Origin: Chlamydiales bacterium
GTDB taxonomy: Bacteria; Chlamydiota; Chlamydiia; Chlamydiales; Rhabdochlamydiaceae
Reading direction: 5' to 3'
DNA: 64,000 nucleotides
Assembly: GCA_016185065.1 (NCBI GenBank)
Contig: JACPOL010000010.1
Location: 79,744 to 143,743, forward strand
The notes beneath the pieces are model-generated. The model worked only from the letters and a program-made list of their open reading frames with translations. It searched no databases and was not told the DNA's origin. This document shows, piece after piece, positions 41,675-51,132 of the stretch; within the stretch, counting starts at the first letter, position 1, and each line of letters starts with the position of its first letter. The translations under genes were made by a program, and so were the position numbers.

Positions 41675-42826
41675 TTAGGAGAAGAAGCCGGTGATCTTGT
41701 CGAGGAAGCCCTGTTTTCGAGGAGAGTTGTTCTCCTTCTCGAGTTCGCCAAAAGTCTTCAGAAGGTCCTTCTGCTTTTCTGTAAGGCGGACGGGGGTTTC
41801 CACGATGATTTTGGTGAGCAGATCGCCTCTTCCCTGGCCGTGCACGTTGGGAATTCCCTCGTTTTTGACGCGGAGGACCTTCCCCGACTGAGTTCCTTCA
41901 GGAATGGTGATGCGGCAAGACTTTCCAAGAGGAGAGGGGATCTCCTTTTTGCAGCCGAGAGCTGCTTCTGTGAAGTTGATGGGCACTTCGAGGATGACAT
42001 CGTCGCCCTCTCTCTCGAAGACCTCGTGCGGCTCAACAGTGATGAAAACATAGAGGTCGCCTGGAGGGCCGCCGCCTTCGCCTGCGTCTCCATATCCCGA
42101 CATCCTGAGGCGCATCCCATTGTCGATGCCGGCAGGCACCTTAATTTTTACGCGCTGCTTCTCTTTTACCCTGCCTTCGCCCTGGCATGTTGAGCACGCT
42201 TCAGTGATCACTTTGCCGCGTCCGTAGCACTGAGAGCAGGTCGCTGCCATGCTGAAGAAGCCGCGAGACTGGTGGACTTGGCCCGACCCTTGGCAGCGAG
42301 GACATCTTTTGATCTTATCTGGGGAAGAAGCTCCATTACCATCGCAAGTCGTGCAGCTCTGGTAGGTAGTAAGTGAGACCTCTTTTTCGACGCCGCGAAC
42401 GGCCTCTTCAAAAGAGATTGTTAAATTCATCTTCTTGCTAGCTCCTGCACGGCTTCCCGAATCGGGACTATCAGAATCGAAGCCGAACATAGAACCGAAG
42501 ATATTGTCCGATCCGGCAGAGCCTCCAAAAGCTCCCATGAAAGTGCGAAGAGCCTCTTCCATAGAAGAGAAGCCGCCGTGACCTCCGCCGCCCATGCCAG
42601 CTGCACCTTTCAATGCATCTGCGCCGTACTGGTCGTAGATCTGACGCTTCTTCTCGTCGCTTAGTACTTCGTAAGCTTCCGAGATCTCTTTAAATTTGGC
42701 TTCAGCCTTGGGATCGTCAGGATTCTTGTCGGGGTGGTATTTGAGTGCGTTTTTACGGTAAGCTTTTTTGATCTCGTCTGGAGTTGCACCGCGCTGGACA
42801 CCTAAAGTTTGATAGAAATCTGTCAT
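41675..42826 (-). CDS. dnaJ: Chaperone protein DnaJ
   Basis: Hsp40 co-chaperone of DnaK. The J domain (residues 1-70) has the HPD motif in [14 protein letters not shown] Gly/Phe region follows, then four zinc-finger motifs [24 protein letters not shown] and CSTCQGEG at about 150-210, and the substrate-binding C-terminal domain. 383 residues is the type I length. It is the last gene of rpsU-dnaJ on this strand, the known chlamydial order. The end lies 35 bp from the large hairpin. Confidence 0.97.
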   Translation of the reverse strand: MTDFYQTLGVQRGATPDEIKKAYRKNALKYHPDKNPDDPKAEAKFKEISEAYEVLSDEKKRQIYDQYGADALKGAAGMGGGGHGGFSSMEEALRTFMGAFGGSAGSDNIFGSMFGFDSDSPDSGSRAGASKKMNLTISFEEAVRGVEKEVSLTTYQSCTTCDGNGASSPDKIKRCPRCQGSGQVHQSRGFFSMAATCSQCYGRGKVITEACSTCQGEGRVKEKQRVKIKVPAGIDNGMRLRMSGYGDAGEGGGPPGDLYVFITVEPHEVFEREGDDVILEVPINFTEAALGCKKEIPSPLGKSCRITIPEGTQSGKVLRVKNEGIPNVHGQGRGDLLTKIIVETPVRLTEKQKDLLKTFGELEKENNSPRKQGFLDKITGFFS

Positions 42827-42940
42827 AAAATCTCTCTATAAGTGTACCGAATTTAGCATGCCCAGCGAGTTTTTTTCAATAGAACATTTAGCACAAGAAA
42901 AAGGTGAGTGCTAACGCCGAAAGAGTAGCCCGAATTAGGG

Positions 42941-43141
42941 CTACATCATGCGAGGAGGACCGGACTTGATCTTCTTATACTTAAGAGCAGCTTTTGACTT
43001 AGCACGGCTTTTTACCGAAGGCTTGTCGTAGAAGCGATGAGCTTTAGCAGCTTTCATCACGCCTTCTTTATCAAGTTTTTTCTTGAGAACGCGAAGGGCT
43101 TTGTCGAGTGGTTCGCCTGGACGTAGTTTGACACTTGTCAT
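42941..43141 (-). CDS. rpsU: 30S ribosomal protein S21
   Basis: 66 residues beginning [44 protein letters not shown], the bS21 signature (base-pairing region near the anti-Shine-Dalgarno of 16S rRNA). A basic tail ends GPPRMM. It is located between tsaB and dnaJ, as in C. trachomatis (CT342). Confidence 0.95.
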   Translation of the reverse strand: MTSVKLRPGEPLDKALRVLKKKLDKEGVMKAAKAHRFYDKPSVKSRAKSKAALKYKKIKSGPPRMM

Positions 43142-43204
43142 GAGTCGTAAAACCTAACTGTTATAAAATTGCTCTACCATCCTAACTCAGCCCAAGGATA
43201 TCGA

Positions 43205-43825
43205 TCAATTAAAAATCAGAGGATTGAAATAGAGTAGATCGGTCCCTTCTTCGGAGTCATACTCTTTTTTTTGCCATTTTGCATGGATGTAGGGGGCAAG
43301 AGAGGCGAGGTGAAGGGTGGGTTTAATGTGTTTTGCGCACAGGTTTAAATCGCTTTCGCAGATGACAAAGGAGACCCCTTCGAGTTCGGAGGCGAGCGCA
43401 GAAGCAGGGACATACTTGTGGGGAAAGATCGAATAAAGAGAGCCGCCCCTCTTTTCTCCCAAGATGGTGAAGTAGTCTCCGCCTTTTCTTTCGAGAAGGC
43501 TGGCAAAGGTCCCCTCTTCAAAAGAGAGGAAGGCGAGAGGAGAAGAGAAGCTGATGATTGGAATGTTAAGAGCGAAACTTAAAGTTTTTGCAATCGTTGC
43601 GCCCACGCGCGTTCCGGTGTAGGAGCCGGGTCCAATCCCCAGTCCGATATAGGTCAGCTGGCGCAGATCGAGATCGCATTCGCGAATGAGATCTTGGATG
43701 GAGAGAAAAATAATTTTTGAGAGAGTGCTATCTCCTGCAAGAGGGCGCTGAGCGATGAGCTCTCCATTTTTGCAGAGGGCAATACCTGCGGATTTTGAGC
43801 TTGTTTCAATGAGAATAGCTGTCAT
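43205..43825 (-). CDS. tsaB: tRNA threonylcarbamoyladenosine biosynthesis protein TsaB
   Basis: Partner of TsaD, TsaE and TsaC in making t6A37 of ANN-decoding tRNAs; an inactive paralogue of TsaD with an ASKHA fold. MTAILIETSSKSAGIALCKNGELIAQ starts the protein, and LGIGPGSYTGTRVGATIAKTLSFALNIPIISFSSPLAFL is the family signature at about 62-100. 206 residues. The position matches CT343. Divergent from lon. Confidence 0.9.
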   Translation of the reverse strand: MTAILIETSSKSAGIALCKNGELIAQRPLAGDSTLSKIIFLSIQDLIRECDLDLRQLTYIGLGIGPGSYTGTRVGATIAKTLSFALNIPIISFSSPLAFLSFEEGTFASLLERKGGDYFTILGEKRGGSLYSIFPHKYVPASALASELEGVSFVICESDLNLCAKHIKPTLHLASLAPYIHAKWQKKEYDSEEGTDLLYFNPLIFN

Positions 43826-43918
43826 AAGTTTGCATAGGATAGCAGAGAGAGGGAAAAATCGGAAGAAGCGATCCTTGCGGCTTTTTGAATAAGGTGGTAA
43901 ATTTTTACGCCTATACTA

Positions 43919-46396
43919 GTGGGGAAAAATATTTTGAACTACGAAGAGAACAAAGACTCGTTCAACGAAGAGGAGTCTATCGTCGAGACTGTCAAAGAGT
44001 CGATCAAAGAAGATCAGCAGCGAGAGAAGGCGGAATCCGACTCTCCCGAGCAGGTCTTTGTCATTCCTCTGAATAGGCGCCCTTTTTTCCCTGGCATGGC
44101 AGCGCCTCTTGTAATCGAACCCGGCGCCTACTATGAGATTCTCAAGACAGTAGCCAAATCTAAACACAAGTGCATGGGTCTCTTTCTAACGAAGAAAGAG
44201 GATGTAAACATCTACAAGATCGGTTTCGACGATCTCTACTCGGTGGGTGTGCTTGCGCGTATCCTGCGCATTATTCCAATGGAGCAGGGCGGAGCTCAAG
44301 TCGTTCTCAACATGGAGAAGCGGATCAGCATCGCAAAGCCGCTCAAGGGAAAGAATTTAAGAGCGCAGGTCTCCTATCACGAGGAGGTCTCTGGCAAGCT
44401 CTCGAAAGAGCTCAAGGCCTACTCGATCAGCATCATCACGACAATCAAAGAGCTTCTTAAACTCAACCCTCTCTTCAAAGAGGAGCTTCAGATCTTTCTC
44501 GGACACTCCGACTTCACCGAGCCCGGTAAGCTTGCAGATTTTGCAGTTGCACTCACAACAGCCAGCAGAGAGGAGCTGCAAGAGGTTCTTGAAACGTTCG
44601 ATCTTCAAGGCAGAATTGATAAAGCGCTCGTTCTTCTGAAGAAGGAGCTCGACCTCAGCAAGCTGCAGAATAGCATCAACCAGAAGATCGAATCTTCGAT
44701 TTCTAAGACGCAGCGCGAATTCTTTTTAAGAGAGCAGCTAAAGACGATTAAAAAGGAGCTGGGTCTAGAGAAGGATGATAAGACGTGCGACATCGAGAAG
44801 TTCGAAGGACGCTTGAAAAAGCGCACAGTTCCCACAGATGTCATGACGGTGATCAAGGATGAGCTTGAAAAGTTAAACGTTCTTGAAGTGCAATCGGCCG
44901 AGTATGCCGTCTGCAGAAACTATCTAGATTGGCTCACGATTATCCCTTGGGGCATCTATAGCGAAGAGCATCACAACCTGAGGATGGCGAAGAAGGTGCT
45001 TGAAGAGGACCATTACGGCCTCAACGACATCAAAGAGCGCATCCTCGAGTTCATCAGCGTAGGGAAGCTCAGCGGTGGAGTGAAGGGGAGTATCATTGGC
45101 CTTGTCGGACCTCCAGGGGTGGGAAAGACGAGCATTGGCAAGAGCATCGCACGCGCATTAAATCGCCAGTTCTACCGATTCTCGGTAGGAGGCATGCGCG
45201 ACGAGGCGGAGATCAAAGGGCACCGACGTACCTACATCGGGGCGATGCCCGGAAAGCTCATTCAAGCGCTGAAGTTCACTCAAGCGATGAATCCGATCAT
45301 CATGCTCGACGAGGTGGATAAGATGGGCTCAAGCTACCATGGAGATCCAGCCTCTGCACTTCTCGAAGTATTGGATCCGGAACAGAACAAGGACTTTTTA
45401 GACCACTACCTCGACGTCCGATGCGATCTTTCAAACGTCCTCTTTCTTGTGACAGCGAACGTTCTGGATACGATTCCAGATCCGCTGAGAGACCGCATGG
45501 ATGTGCTCAGACTGTCCGGGTACATTCTTGAAGAGAAGGTTGAGATCGCTAAAAAATATCTCATTCCACGCAATCGTAAAGCGATGGGCTTAAAAGTATC
45601 TGACGCTGAGTTTACGAGAGGAGTTCTGAAGCAGATCATCAATGGATACGCACGCGAAGCTGGAGTGAGAAACTTAGAGAACAATCTCAAGAAGATCTTG
45701 CGCAAGGTCGCTGTAAAAATCGTTAAAGAGCTTGAGAGAAAGAAGTCAAAAACAGCCAAGAAAGTAGGTCATAACCATCAGATCACAGAAGGCAATCTCA
45801 AAGATTACCTCGGAAAACCGATCTTTACTTCTGATCGCTTTTATGCGAAGACTCCAGTAGGGGTCTGCATGGGACTCGCATGGACCTCTCATGGAGGTGC
45901 AACGCTCTATGTCGAAACGATAAAAGTCCCTGCCGAGAAGGTGGAGATGAAGCTGACGGGTCAAGCTGGAGATGTGATGAAAGAGTCTGCACAGATCGCC
46001 TGGTCCTATCTGAGTAGTCAGGTGAAAAAATATGCGCCTGAGGTCACCTTTTTTGAGAAGTGTCAGGTGCATGTGCACATTCCCGAAGGCGCAACACCAA
46101 AAGATGGGCCATCTGCGGGCATTACCATGGTAACGGCGCTCCTGTCGCTACTCAAAGGCGTTCCTGCAAGGCAGAACTTGGGGATGACTGGAGAGGTAAC
46201 TTTGACTGGAAAGGTGCTTCCAATCGGCGGCTTGAAAGAGAAACTGATTGCAGCGCGAAGATCCCAGGTTGAAGTCCTGATCTTCCCAAAGGACAATGCG
46301 AGGGATTACGATGAGCTTCCAGCCTACTTGAAGAAGGGGCTCAAGGTCCACTTTGTTGAACATTATGATGAGGTCTTCCGTGTCGCATTCCCCTGA
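43919..46396 (+). CDS. lon: ATP-dependent protease Lon
   Basis: AAA+ serine protease for misfolded and regulatory proteins. 825 residues: N-domain (VFVIPLNRRPFFPGMAAPLVIEPG), a coiled coil around 240-290, Walker A GPPGVGKTS at about 397-405, Walker B IIMLDEVDKMG, and a proteolytic domain with the catalytic Ser in KDGPSAGIT and Lys in GGLKEKLIAARR. The start is taken as GTG 43919, which lacks a ribosome-binding site. A TATACT hexamer at 43912-43917 directly ahead suggests a very short or absent leader. Divergent from tsaB; followed after 4 bp by the next gene. Confidence 0.96.
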   Translation: MGKNILNYEENKDSFNEEESIVETVKESIKEDQQREKAESDSPEQVFVIPLNRRPFFPGMAAPLVIEPGAYYEILKTVAKSKHKCMGLFLTKKEDVNIYKIGFDDLYSVGVLARILRIIPMEQGGAQVVLNMEKRISIAKPLKGKNLRAQVSYHEEVSGKLSKELKAYSISIITTIKELLKLNPLFKEELQIFLGHSDFTEPGKLADFAVALTTASREELQEVLETFDLQGRIDKALVLLKKELDLSKLQNSINQKIESSISKTQREFFLREQLKTIKKELGLEKDDKTCDIEKFEGRLKKRTVPTDVMTVIKDELEKLNVLEVQSAEYAVCRNYLDWLTIIPWGIYSEEHHNLRMAKKVLEEDHYGLNDIKERILEFISVGKLSGGVKGSIIGLVGPPGVGKTSIGKSIARALNRQFYRFSVGGMRDEAEIKGHRRTYIGAMPGKLIQALKFTQAMNPIIMLDEVDKMGSSYHGDPASALLEVLDPEQNKDFLDHYLDVRCDLSNVLFLVTANVLDTIPDPLRDRMDVLRLSGYILEEKVEIAKKYLIPRNRKAMGLKVSDAEFTRGVLKQIINGYAREAGVRNLENNLKKILRKVAVKIVKELERKKSKTAKKVGHNHQITEGNLKDYLGKPIFTSDRFYAKTPVGVCMGLAWTSHGGATLYVETIKVPAEKVEMKLTGQAGDVMKESAQIAWSYLSSQVKKYAPEVTFFEKCQVHVHIPEGATPKDGPSAGITMVTALLSLLKGVPARQNLGMTGEVTLTGKVLPIGGLKEKLIAARRSQVEVLIFPKDNARDYDELPAYLKKGLKVHFVEHYDEVFRVAFP

Positions 46397-46400
46397 TTCG

Positions 46401-46916
46401 ATGACAGCTTCAACTCCTTATGCAGAGTTCTACTTAAGTAAAGTAATTGCTCCGGATGAGCTCTCTGCAAAGGCGGAGGAGATCAGAAGTAGTGGAAAGA
46501 CCATTGCGACACTGAACGGCTCTTTTGATCTTCTGCATGCTGGCCACCTGGAGATGATCTTTCAAGCTTCTCAGCAAGCGGACGTTCTTATCGTCGCATT
46601 AAATAGCGATGCATCGATTAAGCAGTACAAGAGTCCCGACCGTCCTATCATTCCTCTTGAATACCGCCTGCGCATGATGGCAGCGCTCGGATTCGTAACT
46701 TACGTCACCTGGTTTGAAGAGACAGACCCTAGAGCTCTCCTCTCAAAAATCCGTCCGCACGTTCATGTGAATGGGGCCGAGTATGGCGCGCAGTGCATCG
46801 AAGCAGAGACTGTGCTCTCTCATGGCGGACGCGTGCACATCGTCGACCTGGTTCCGGGCCTTTCAACCTCTACGATCATTGCAAAGATTCTGAAGAAAGA
46901 GGCTCCATGCGCTTAA
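46401..46916 (+). CDS. HldE/RfaE-type nucleotidyltransferase
   Basis: About 171 residues from ATG 46401. TIATLNGSFDLLHAGHLEMIFQASQQADVLIVALNSDASIKQYKSPDRPIIPLEYRLRMMAAL has the (F)D.LH.GH motif of cytidylyltransferases and the ND(D/A)S..R/KGPDRPI-like substrate loop of the ADP-heptose synthase C-domain. CTD-type ending: FVTYVTWFEETDPRALLSKIRPHVHVNGAEY. It therefore probably activates a heptose 1-phosphate with a nucleotide for lipopolysaccharide. The kinase domain of bifunctional HldE is absent. Other Met codons upstream overlap lon. Confidence 0.85.
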   Translation: MTASTPYAEFYLSKVIAPDELSAKAEEIRSSGKTIATLNGSFDLLHAGHLEMIFQASQQADVLIVALNSDASIKQYKSPDRPIIPLEYRLRMMAALGFVTYVTWFEETDPRALLSKIRPHVHVNGAEYGAQCIEAETVLSHGGRVHIVDLVPGLSTSTIIAKILKKEAPCA

Positions 46917-48076
46917 TTGGCACTTTCGGTGAAGAGAAGGAGGCTCACCTCTTCTGCGACTTTTTAGCAAATAAAGAGGGGATCGCCTGCTCTTACGAGG
47001 CCTACTCAGATACCGAGAGTGGAAAGCACGCTGTGCGCGTCTGGATAGAAGATGATGAGCAGTTTGCCGCTGCAACCGCCTGGTATGAGCGGTTCAAAAA
47101 ATCGCCTGAAGACTTTCTTATTGGCGAAGAGGCTCCCATTGCAGCAGTCCACCCGGTTGTTGAGGAGATCGCTCCCGAAGTGCCTCTCAAACAGAAGCGC
47201 TTCCACATTCGCGTCCTGTTGAGGCCAAAAGTGCCTTTTGCAATGAGTATGACCAACCTCTTTCTTTCAATCTGCGTCTTCTTCTTTTTCTGGAGTGGAT
47301 TTCAAGCGCGCGTAATGGAGAAGGAGCAGGGGCCAATCCCTCTTGAAATCGGCGTCTTCACACCGATCTACCGCACGATGATGTTCGACTACCCTTGCGC
47401 TTTCCAGGCTCTTGAAGACGTATTAAAATCGATCCCCTTGCAATCTGTAAAGTCGCTAAAAGACCTGCCTGTGAGTGAGCAGAGAGAGATAAGAGAGGTT
47501 CAAAGGATTCCCTACTGGACAGGCTTTTATGATCTTCTCACAAAAAAGATACGAGGTGAAGAGATACCGGACTCCCTGCCTCCTCTTTTTGAGAAGATTC
47601 GCCAGGGAGAGTTCTGGCGCATGTTTTCTCCCTGTCTTCTCCACGGCGGATTTCTTCATATTTTATTTAACATGATCTGGCTCTGGATACTGGGCAGGCA
47701 GATTGAGGAGCGCACCGGCCGGTGGCATATGCTCATCCTTATTCTGATTACAGGGACCGTTTCAAATATCGCTCAATACCTCATGGGAGGACCCTTCTTT
47801 TTAGGCTTCTCGGGGGTCGTTGTGGGTCTTGCGGGCTTTATCTGGACGCGTCAGAAGATCGCCCCATGGGAGGGATACCCTCTTCAGAGAACCACCGTCT
47901 TCTTCTTGTTGATCTTTGTGATCGCAATGTGCGCGCTTGAGACCTTCTCTTTTGTCATGGAGCTCTTCCTCCACTCGCCCTTCTCTGCAAATATTGCCAA
48001 CACGGCACACGTTGTGGGAGGAGCTGCGGGACTTCTTCTCGGCAGGCTGCCCTTTTTCTCTAGAGAGGCCGCATGA
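46907..48076 (+). CDS. Rhomboid-family intramembrane serine protease
   Basis: 389 residues from ATG 46907, overlapping the previous stop; the earlier in-frame start at 46793 is inside another gene. Residues 1-75 resemble the GlpG cytosolic N-domain ([32 protein letters not shown]). The membrane part has [25 protein letters not shown], catalytic Ser in [13 protein letters not shown] (GxSG) and His in [15 protein letters not shown]. About seven helices. An insert of roughly 100 residues separates the first helix from the core. It is in an operon with rnz (ATGA overlap). Confidence 0.9.
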   Translation: MRLIGTFGEEKEAHLFCDFLANKEGIACSYEAYSDTESGKHAVRVWIEDDEQFAAATAWYERFKKSPEDFLIGEEAPIAAVHPVVEEIAPEVPLKQKRFHIRVLLRPKVPFAMSMTNLFLSICVFFFFWSGFQARVMEKEQGPIPLEIGVFTPIYRTMMFDYPCAFQALEDVLKSIPLQSVKSLKDLPVSEQREIREVQRIPYWTGFYDLLTKKIRGEEIPDSLPPLFEKIRQGEFWRMFSPCLLHGGFLHILFNMIWLWILGRQIEERTGRWHMLILILITGTVSNIAQYLMGGPFFLGFSGVVVGLAGFIWTRQKIAPWEGYPLQRTTVFFLLIFVIAMCALETFSFVMELFLHSPFSANIANTAHVVGGAAGLLLGRLPFFSREAA

Positions 48077-48978
48077 GTATTCGCGACCTAACAATTTTGG
48101 GCTGTTCAAGCCAGCAGCCGACGAGAAGGCGCAACCATGGAGCCTACCTCGTCAGATGGAATGATGAGGGTTTTCTATTCGACCCGGGCGAGGGGACTCA
48201 GAGGCAGTTCATTTTTGCCAATATTGCGCCTCCTACAGTCACGCGTATCTTCATCAGCCACTTTCATGGAGACCACTGCCTTGGCCTCGGTTCGATGCTC
48301 ATGCGCCTAAATCTGGACAAGGTAACACACCCAATCCACTGCTACTATCCCGCTAGCGGGAAGGCCTACTTCGACAGGCTTCGCTACTGCTGCATCTACC
48401 ACGAGATGATCACTGTGATCGAGCACCCTGTGAATGAAGAAGGGGTGGTTCATGACGATGGAAAGTTCTGCATCGAAGCTAAGTTTCTGCAGCACGGCGT
48501 CGAGAGCATTGGATGGAGAGTCACCGAGCGCAATACACGTAAGTTTGACAGAGAGAAGTTAGAAGCGCTTGGAGTGCACGGACCTCTCGTTAGAGAGATA
48601 GAGAGAGAAGGAAAAGTAACTATTGGTGGAAGCCTTGTTACCCTCGATGAGGTTAGCCAGGTGCGTAAGGGCGACTCTATTGCTGTTGTGATCGACACAG
48701 CATTCTGCCAAGAGGCGATCGACATCGCAAAAGGCGCCAAAATTCTTCTGTGCGAGAGCACCTACCTCGAGAGCCACCACGACCTCGCCGCCAAGCACAA
48801 CCACCTCACAGCCAAACAGGCCGCTGAGATCGCAAAGAAAGCCGGTGTGAATCAGCTGATTCTCACCCACTTTTCCGCTCGCTACCAGGAGCTCGACGCA
48901 TTCGCCTCCGAAGCGCGCACCATCTTCCCCAACACCTTCGTCGCCGAAGACTTCAAAAACTTCCCCTTCCCCAAATAA
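48073..48978 (+). CDS. rnz: Ribonuclease Z
   Basis: Metallo-beta-lactamase-fold endonuclease trimming tRNA 3' ends; useful because the tRNA-Leu in this window encodes no [26 protein letters not shown] carries the HxHxDH zinc motif at about 60-67. [29 protein letters not shown] and ILTHFSARY supply the remaining Asp and His ligands. 301 residues is the short bacterial form. It overlaps the rhomboid gene by 4 bp; the neighbourhood equals CT344-CT346. Confidence 0.95.
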   Translation: MSIRDLTILGCSSQQPTRRRNHGAYLVRWNDEGFLFDPGEGTQRQFIFANIAPPTVTRIFISHFHGDHCLGLGSMLMRLNLDKVTHPIHCYYPASGKAYFDRLRYCCIYHEMITVIEHPVNEEGVVHDDGKFCIEAKFLQHGVESIGWRVTERNTRKFDREKLEALGVHGPLVREIEREGKVTIGGSLVTLDEVSQVRKGDSIAVVIDTAFCQEAIDIAKGAKILLCESTYLESHHDLAAKHNHLTAKQAAEIAKKAGVNQLILTHFSARYQELDAFASEARTIFPNTFVAEDFKNFPFPK

Positions 48979-48987
48979 TCAAAAGAG

Positions 48988-49014
48988 AGAAGATCCGCCC
49001 GGGCGGGCTCTTCT
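48988..49014. terminator. Bidirectional hairpin between rnz and the regulator gene
   Basis: AGAAGA-T-CCGCCC/GGGCGG-GC-TCTTCT forms an almost perfect palindrome of about 26 bases between convergent stops. There is no long T-tract, so it is a probable but not certain terminator. Confidence 0.5.
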
Positions 49015-49823
49015 TAGGAGTAGTGGTAGGTGAGCTCGTCGTTCTTGTGGGGGCCGATGATTCTCCAGTGGAGCTGGATGGCATTTGGGCTCCAGACGAT
49101 ATTTCCGAGGTAGCAGTCGCCTGAGCAGAGGTGCGCATCGACCGACTCGAGCAGGAAGGGCTCTGTGGGAGCAAGGTGGAGCAGAAATACGGGGTGGGTG
49201 GCTCCATAGCGGAGGTGTTCTAGGGTGATGAGTGAGGCGCTCAGGTCGAGCGTCCAGCGGAAGCTGCTGCTGAAAGCCGTGGTAGGAATCTGATCGACGA
49301 GCCAGTATCCCTTCTCCTGAAAAACGAGGGTATTTGACGTGGGAGAGTTTACAACCACCTCCGCCTTGCCGACCTTTACCGACTGCTCCTCTCCATGGCG
49401 AGCTTTTGCTGAAAATGAGAGCAGATGCACAGATGTTAGCTTTTGCCAGAAGGCTGAGAGCTCGCTTCGTCTATCCCTCTCTCTCTTTCCCTCCTCTTCA
49501 AGGCGAAGTCTCGGCTTATGAATGAAGCAGTACCTCTTCTTTTCGAGGGAGGGGAGCAGCGTGTACGCCTTTTTAAGTAGCATCTCAAGTTCAGGGCGGA
49601 TGGGGCAGGCTGCATTTAACTGGAAGATGCGCGTCTTTCCCTCATAGTAGCTGCTGACGATTCCCTCTTTTTCTAAACGGAGAAGCGCCTTCTGAATCGG
49701 TGTGAGTGGAACTCCCAAAAGAGATTGTAGCTGGGTGCCATAACACCTCTCATTCACGAAGAGAAATAGAAGAATTCTCTCGACGTTTCGGTTTCCAAAG
49801 AGGGCTTTAAGCATAAAAATCAC
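49014..49823 (-). CDS. Winged-helix regulator fused to a DUF6314-like domain
   Basis: 269 residues. Residues 1-85 are a winged helix (MLKALFGNRNVERILLFLFVNERCYGTQLQSLLGVPLTPIQKALLRLEKEGIVSSYYEGKTRIFQLNAACPI), of ArsR/PadR style. Residues about 125-269 form a beta-rich domain that ends CYLGNIVWSPNAIQLHWRIIGPHKNDELTYHYS, which recalls DUF6314 (lipocalin-like ligand binding) from memory. A sensor-regulator role is inferred. It is divergent from bioY with palindromes between; control of itself or bioY is possible. Confidence 0.55.
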   Translation of the reverse strand: MIFMLKALFGNRNVERILLFLFVNERCYGTQLQSLLGVPLTPIQKALLRLEKEGIVSSYYEGKTRIFQLNAACPIRPELEMLLKKAYTLLPSLEKKRYCFIHKPRLRLEEEGKRERDRRSELSAFWQKLTSVHLLSFSAKARHGEEQSVKVGKAEVVVNSPTSNTLVFQEKGYWLVDQIPTTAFSSSFRWTLDLSASLITLEHLRYGATHPVFLLHLAPTEPFLLESVDAHLCSGDCYLGNIVWSPNAIQLHWRIIGPHKNDELTYHYS

Positions 49824-49870
49824 CTCGTTTTAAGGTTATAAAACCCCATCCATTTGCGCTTGCTTCCACA

Positions 49871-49962
49871 AGAAACAGCTTCTGTTTTCTTCTTTATAAA
49901 CTAGAAAGTAGTTTAAAAAGCGTGTTTTGTCCAGTTGCAACAGTAGCAGTCGGGGGTATAAT
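49871..49962 (+). promoter_or_regulatory. bioY promoter and two palindromic operator-like sites
   Basis: TTGCAA (49935-49940), a 16-bp spacer and TATAAT (49957-49962) make a good sigma-66/70-type promoter reading toward bioY. Upstream are two palindromes, AGAAACAG-CTT-CTGTTTTCT (49871-49890) and AAACTA-GAAAG-TAGTTT (49898-49914). They lie between the divergent regulator and bioY genes, where a repressor would bind. Confidence 0.55.
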
Positions 49963-49993
49963 GGCTGAAAATGATTAAAAAGTGGTGGTTTTT

Positions 49994-50536
49994 ATGGAAT
50001 TTTTGGCAATAAAGCAGAAAAAAGAGGTGTTTTTTCAACTTGTTAAACATCCTCTTCTGCAGATTTTTTATGGTTCATGTCTCATCGGCATCTGCGCTCA
50101 GATCTCTATTCCGCTCTACTTTACTCCCGTTCCGTTTACCGGACAGACTTGCGGGGTGATTCTCGTTGCTACACTTCTCGGTAGATCTAAGGGAGCACTT
50201 GCTGCGCTCCTCTATCTGATGGAGGGTGCGGCTGGAGTGCCGGTATTTGCGGGAGGTCGTGCGGGCATCCAGATCTTTTTTGGCACAACGGGCGGCTACC
50301 TGCTCGCCTACCCTGTGCAAGCCTATCTCATCGGGTGGGTGGTGCAAAGATATCAGAGTGGATTTGTGCGAGTTACCGGAGTCTCTCTCATCTGCCTTAT
50401 GCAGCTTGCAGTCGGCTCTCTCTGGCTCGCGGGTTTTGTGGGCTTGAGTAGCGCGCTTGCCATGGGATTCTACCCATTTATATCAGTGGAACTAGCAAAA
50501 GTATTTCTCATTATCGGTCTAAAAAAAGGAGAGTAG
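49994..50536 (+). CDS. bioY: Biotin transporter BioY
   Basis: Substrate-binding membrane component of biotin ECF uptake. About 180 residues (start ATG 49994; a GTG is 12 bases upstream). YFTPVPFTGQTCGVILVATLLGRSKGALAALLYLMEGAAGVPVFAGGRAGIQIFFGTTGGYLLAYPVQAYLIGWV is the BioY signature. Six helices are expected. bioMN energising genes are not adjacent, which is usual for chlamydial BioY. It has its own promoter. Confidence 0.93.
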   Translation: MEFLAIKQKKEVFFQLVKHPLLQIFYGSCLIGICAQISIPLYFTPVPFTGQTCGVILVATLLGRSKGALAALLYLMEGAAGVPVFAGGRAGIQIFFGTTGGYLLAYPVQAYLIGWVVQRYQSGFVRVTGVSLICLMQLAVGSLWLAGFVGLSSALAMGFYPFISVELAKVFLIIGLKKGE

Positions 50537-50540
50537 GAAG

Positions 50541-50834
50541 ATGACGATTGAAGTGACATACCCCCTAATCATGAAGGCGCAGGTGACCTCAACCATTACC
50601 ATTGCAAAGGGTGCAACATTAAGCGACGTGCAAGATCAGATTTTAGAGTGCTTCTGGAGTGATTTTTTAAAAATATTTGCCTCATCGATTGGAAAGCACG
50701 GCTCTAAAGAGGATGTGATTTTAAAGGATAAAGATCTTGTGATCGATTCGGATAAGGTGCTTCAAGAGCGGCTTGCGCTTTCCACCTCTTTTCAAGCGAC
50801 CTTTAAAGAACATGCGCTCTCAAAGAAGCAGTAA
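50541..50834 (+). CDS. Hypothetical 97-residue protein
   Basis: No family recognised. The start ATG 50541 follows GGAAG, 4 bases after the bioY stop. The sequence is alternating hydrophobic in the first 25 residues (IEVTYPLIMKAQVTSTITIAKGATLSDVQDQILECFW), which could be a ubiquitin-like beta-grasp strand-helix start, then Lys/Asp-rich. The last 23 bases overlap the CHY protein gene in another frame, so it is probably translated with it. Confidence 0.6.
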   Translation: MTIEVTYPLIMKAQVTSTITIAKGATLSDVQDQILECFWSDFLKIFASSIGKHGSKEDVILKDKDLVIDSDKVLQERLALSTSFQATFKEHALSKKQ

Positions 50835-51132
50835 ACAGGAGCACCCAACTGGGTGCGTGCACTACCACGGCCCATTAGATGTCATAGCGATTAAGTTTAA
50901 ATGCTGTCTGCGCTACTGGGCCTGCTTCTACTGCCATGAGGCGGGTGCAGATCACCCAGCAGAGAGGTGGGACGCCAGCGAGTATGAGACTCTGGCGATT
51001 TTATGCACCTGCTGTGGCGCCGAGCTTACAATCCGCGAGTATCTCTCTTGTAATATGGAGTGTCCGAAGTGCAGCGCGGGCTTCAATCCCGGCTGCAAAG
51101 AGCACTACCACTTATATTGGGCGGTTAACTAG
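50812..51132 (+). CDS. CHY-type zinc-finger protein
   Basis: 106 residues from ATG 50812. CVHYHGPLDVIAIKFKCCLRYWACFYCHEAGADHP is the CHY zinc-binding pattern (C-x-H-Y...CC..(Y/F)W.C..CH), and CTCCGAELTIREYL..MECPKCSAGFNPGCKEHYHLYW supplies further Cys/His ligands. Single-domain CHY proteins occur sporadically in bacteria and, in yeast, as Hot13, which helps the mitochondrial Tim proteins. The bacterial role is not known to me. Convergent with der, sharing the stop CTAG. Confidence 0.85.
   Translation: MRSQRSSKQEHPTGCVHYHGPLDVIAIKFKCCLRYWACFYCHEAGADHPAERWDASEYETLAILCTCCGAELTIREYLSCNMECPKCSAGFNPGCKEHYHLYWAVN

Noticed and set aside
41382..41751. Frames on both strands across the hairpin at 41.5 kb
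   Set aside because: Produced by the inverted repeat; overlap the real EamA and dnaJ ends.
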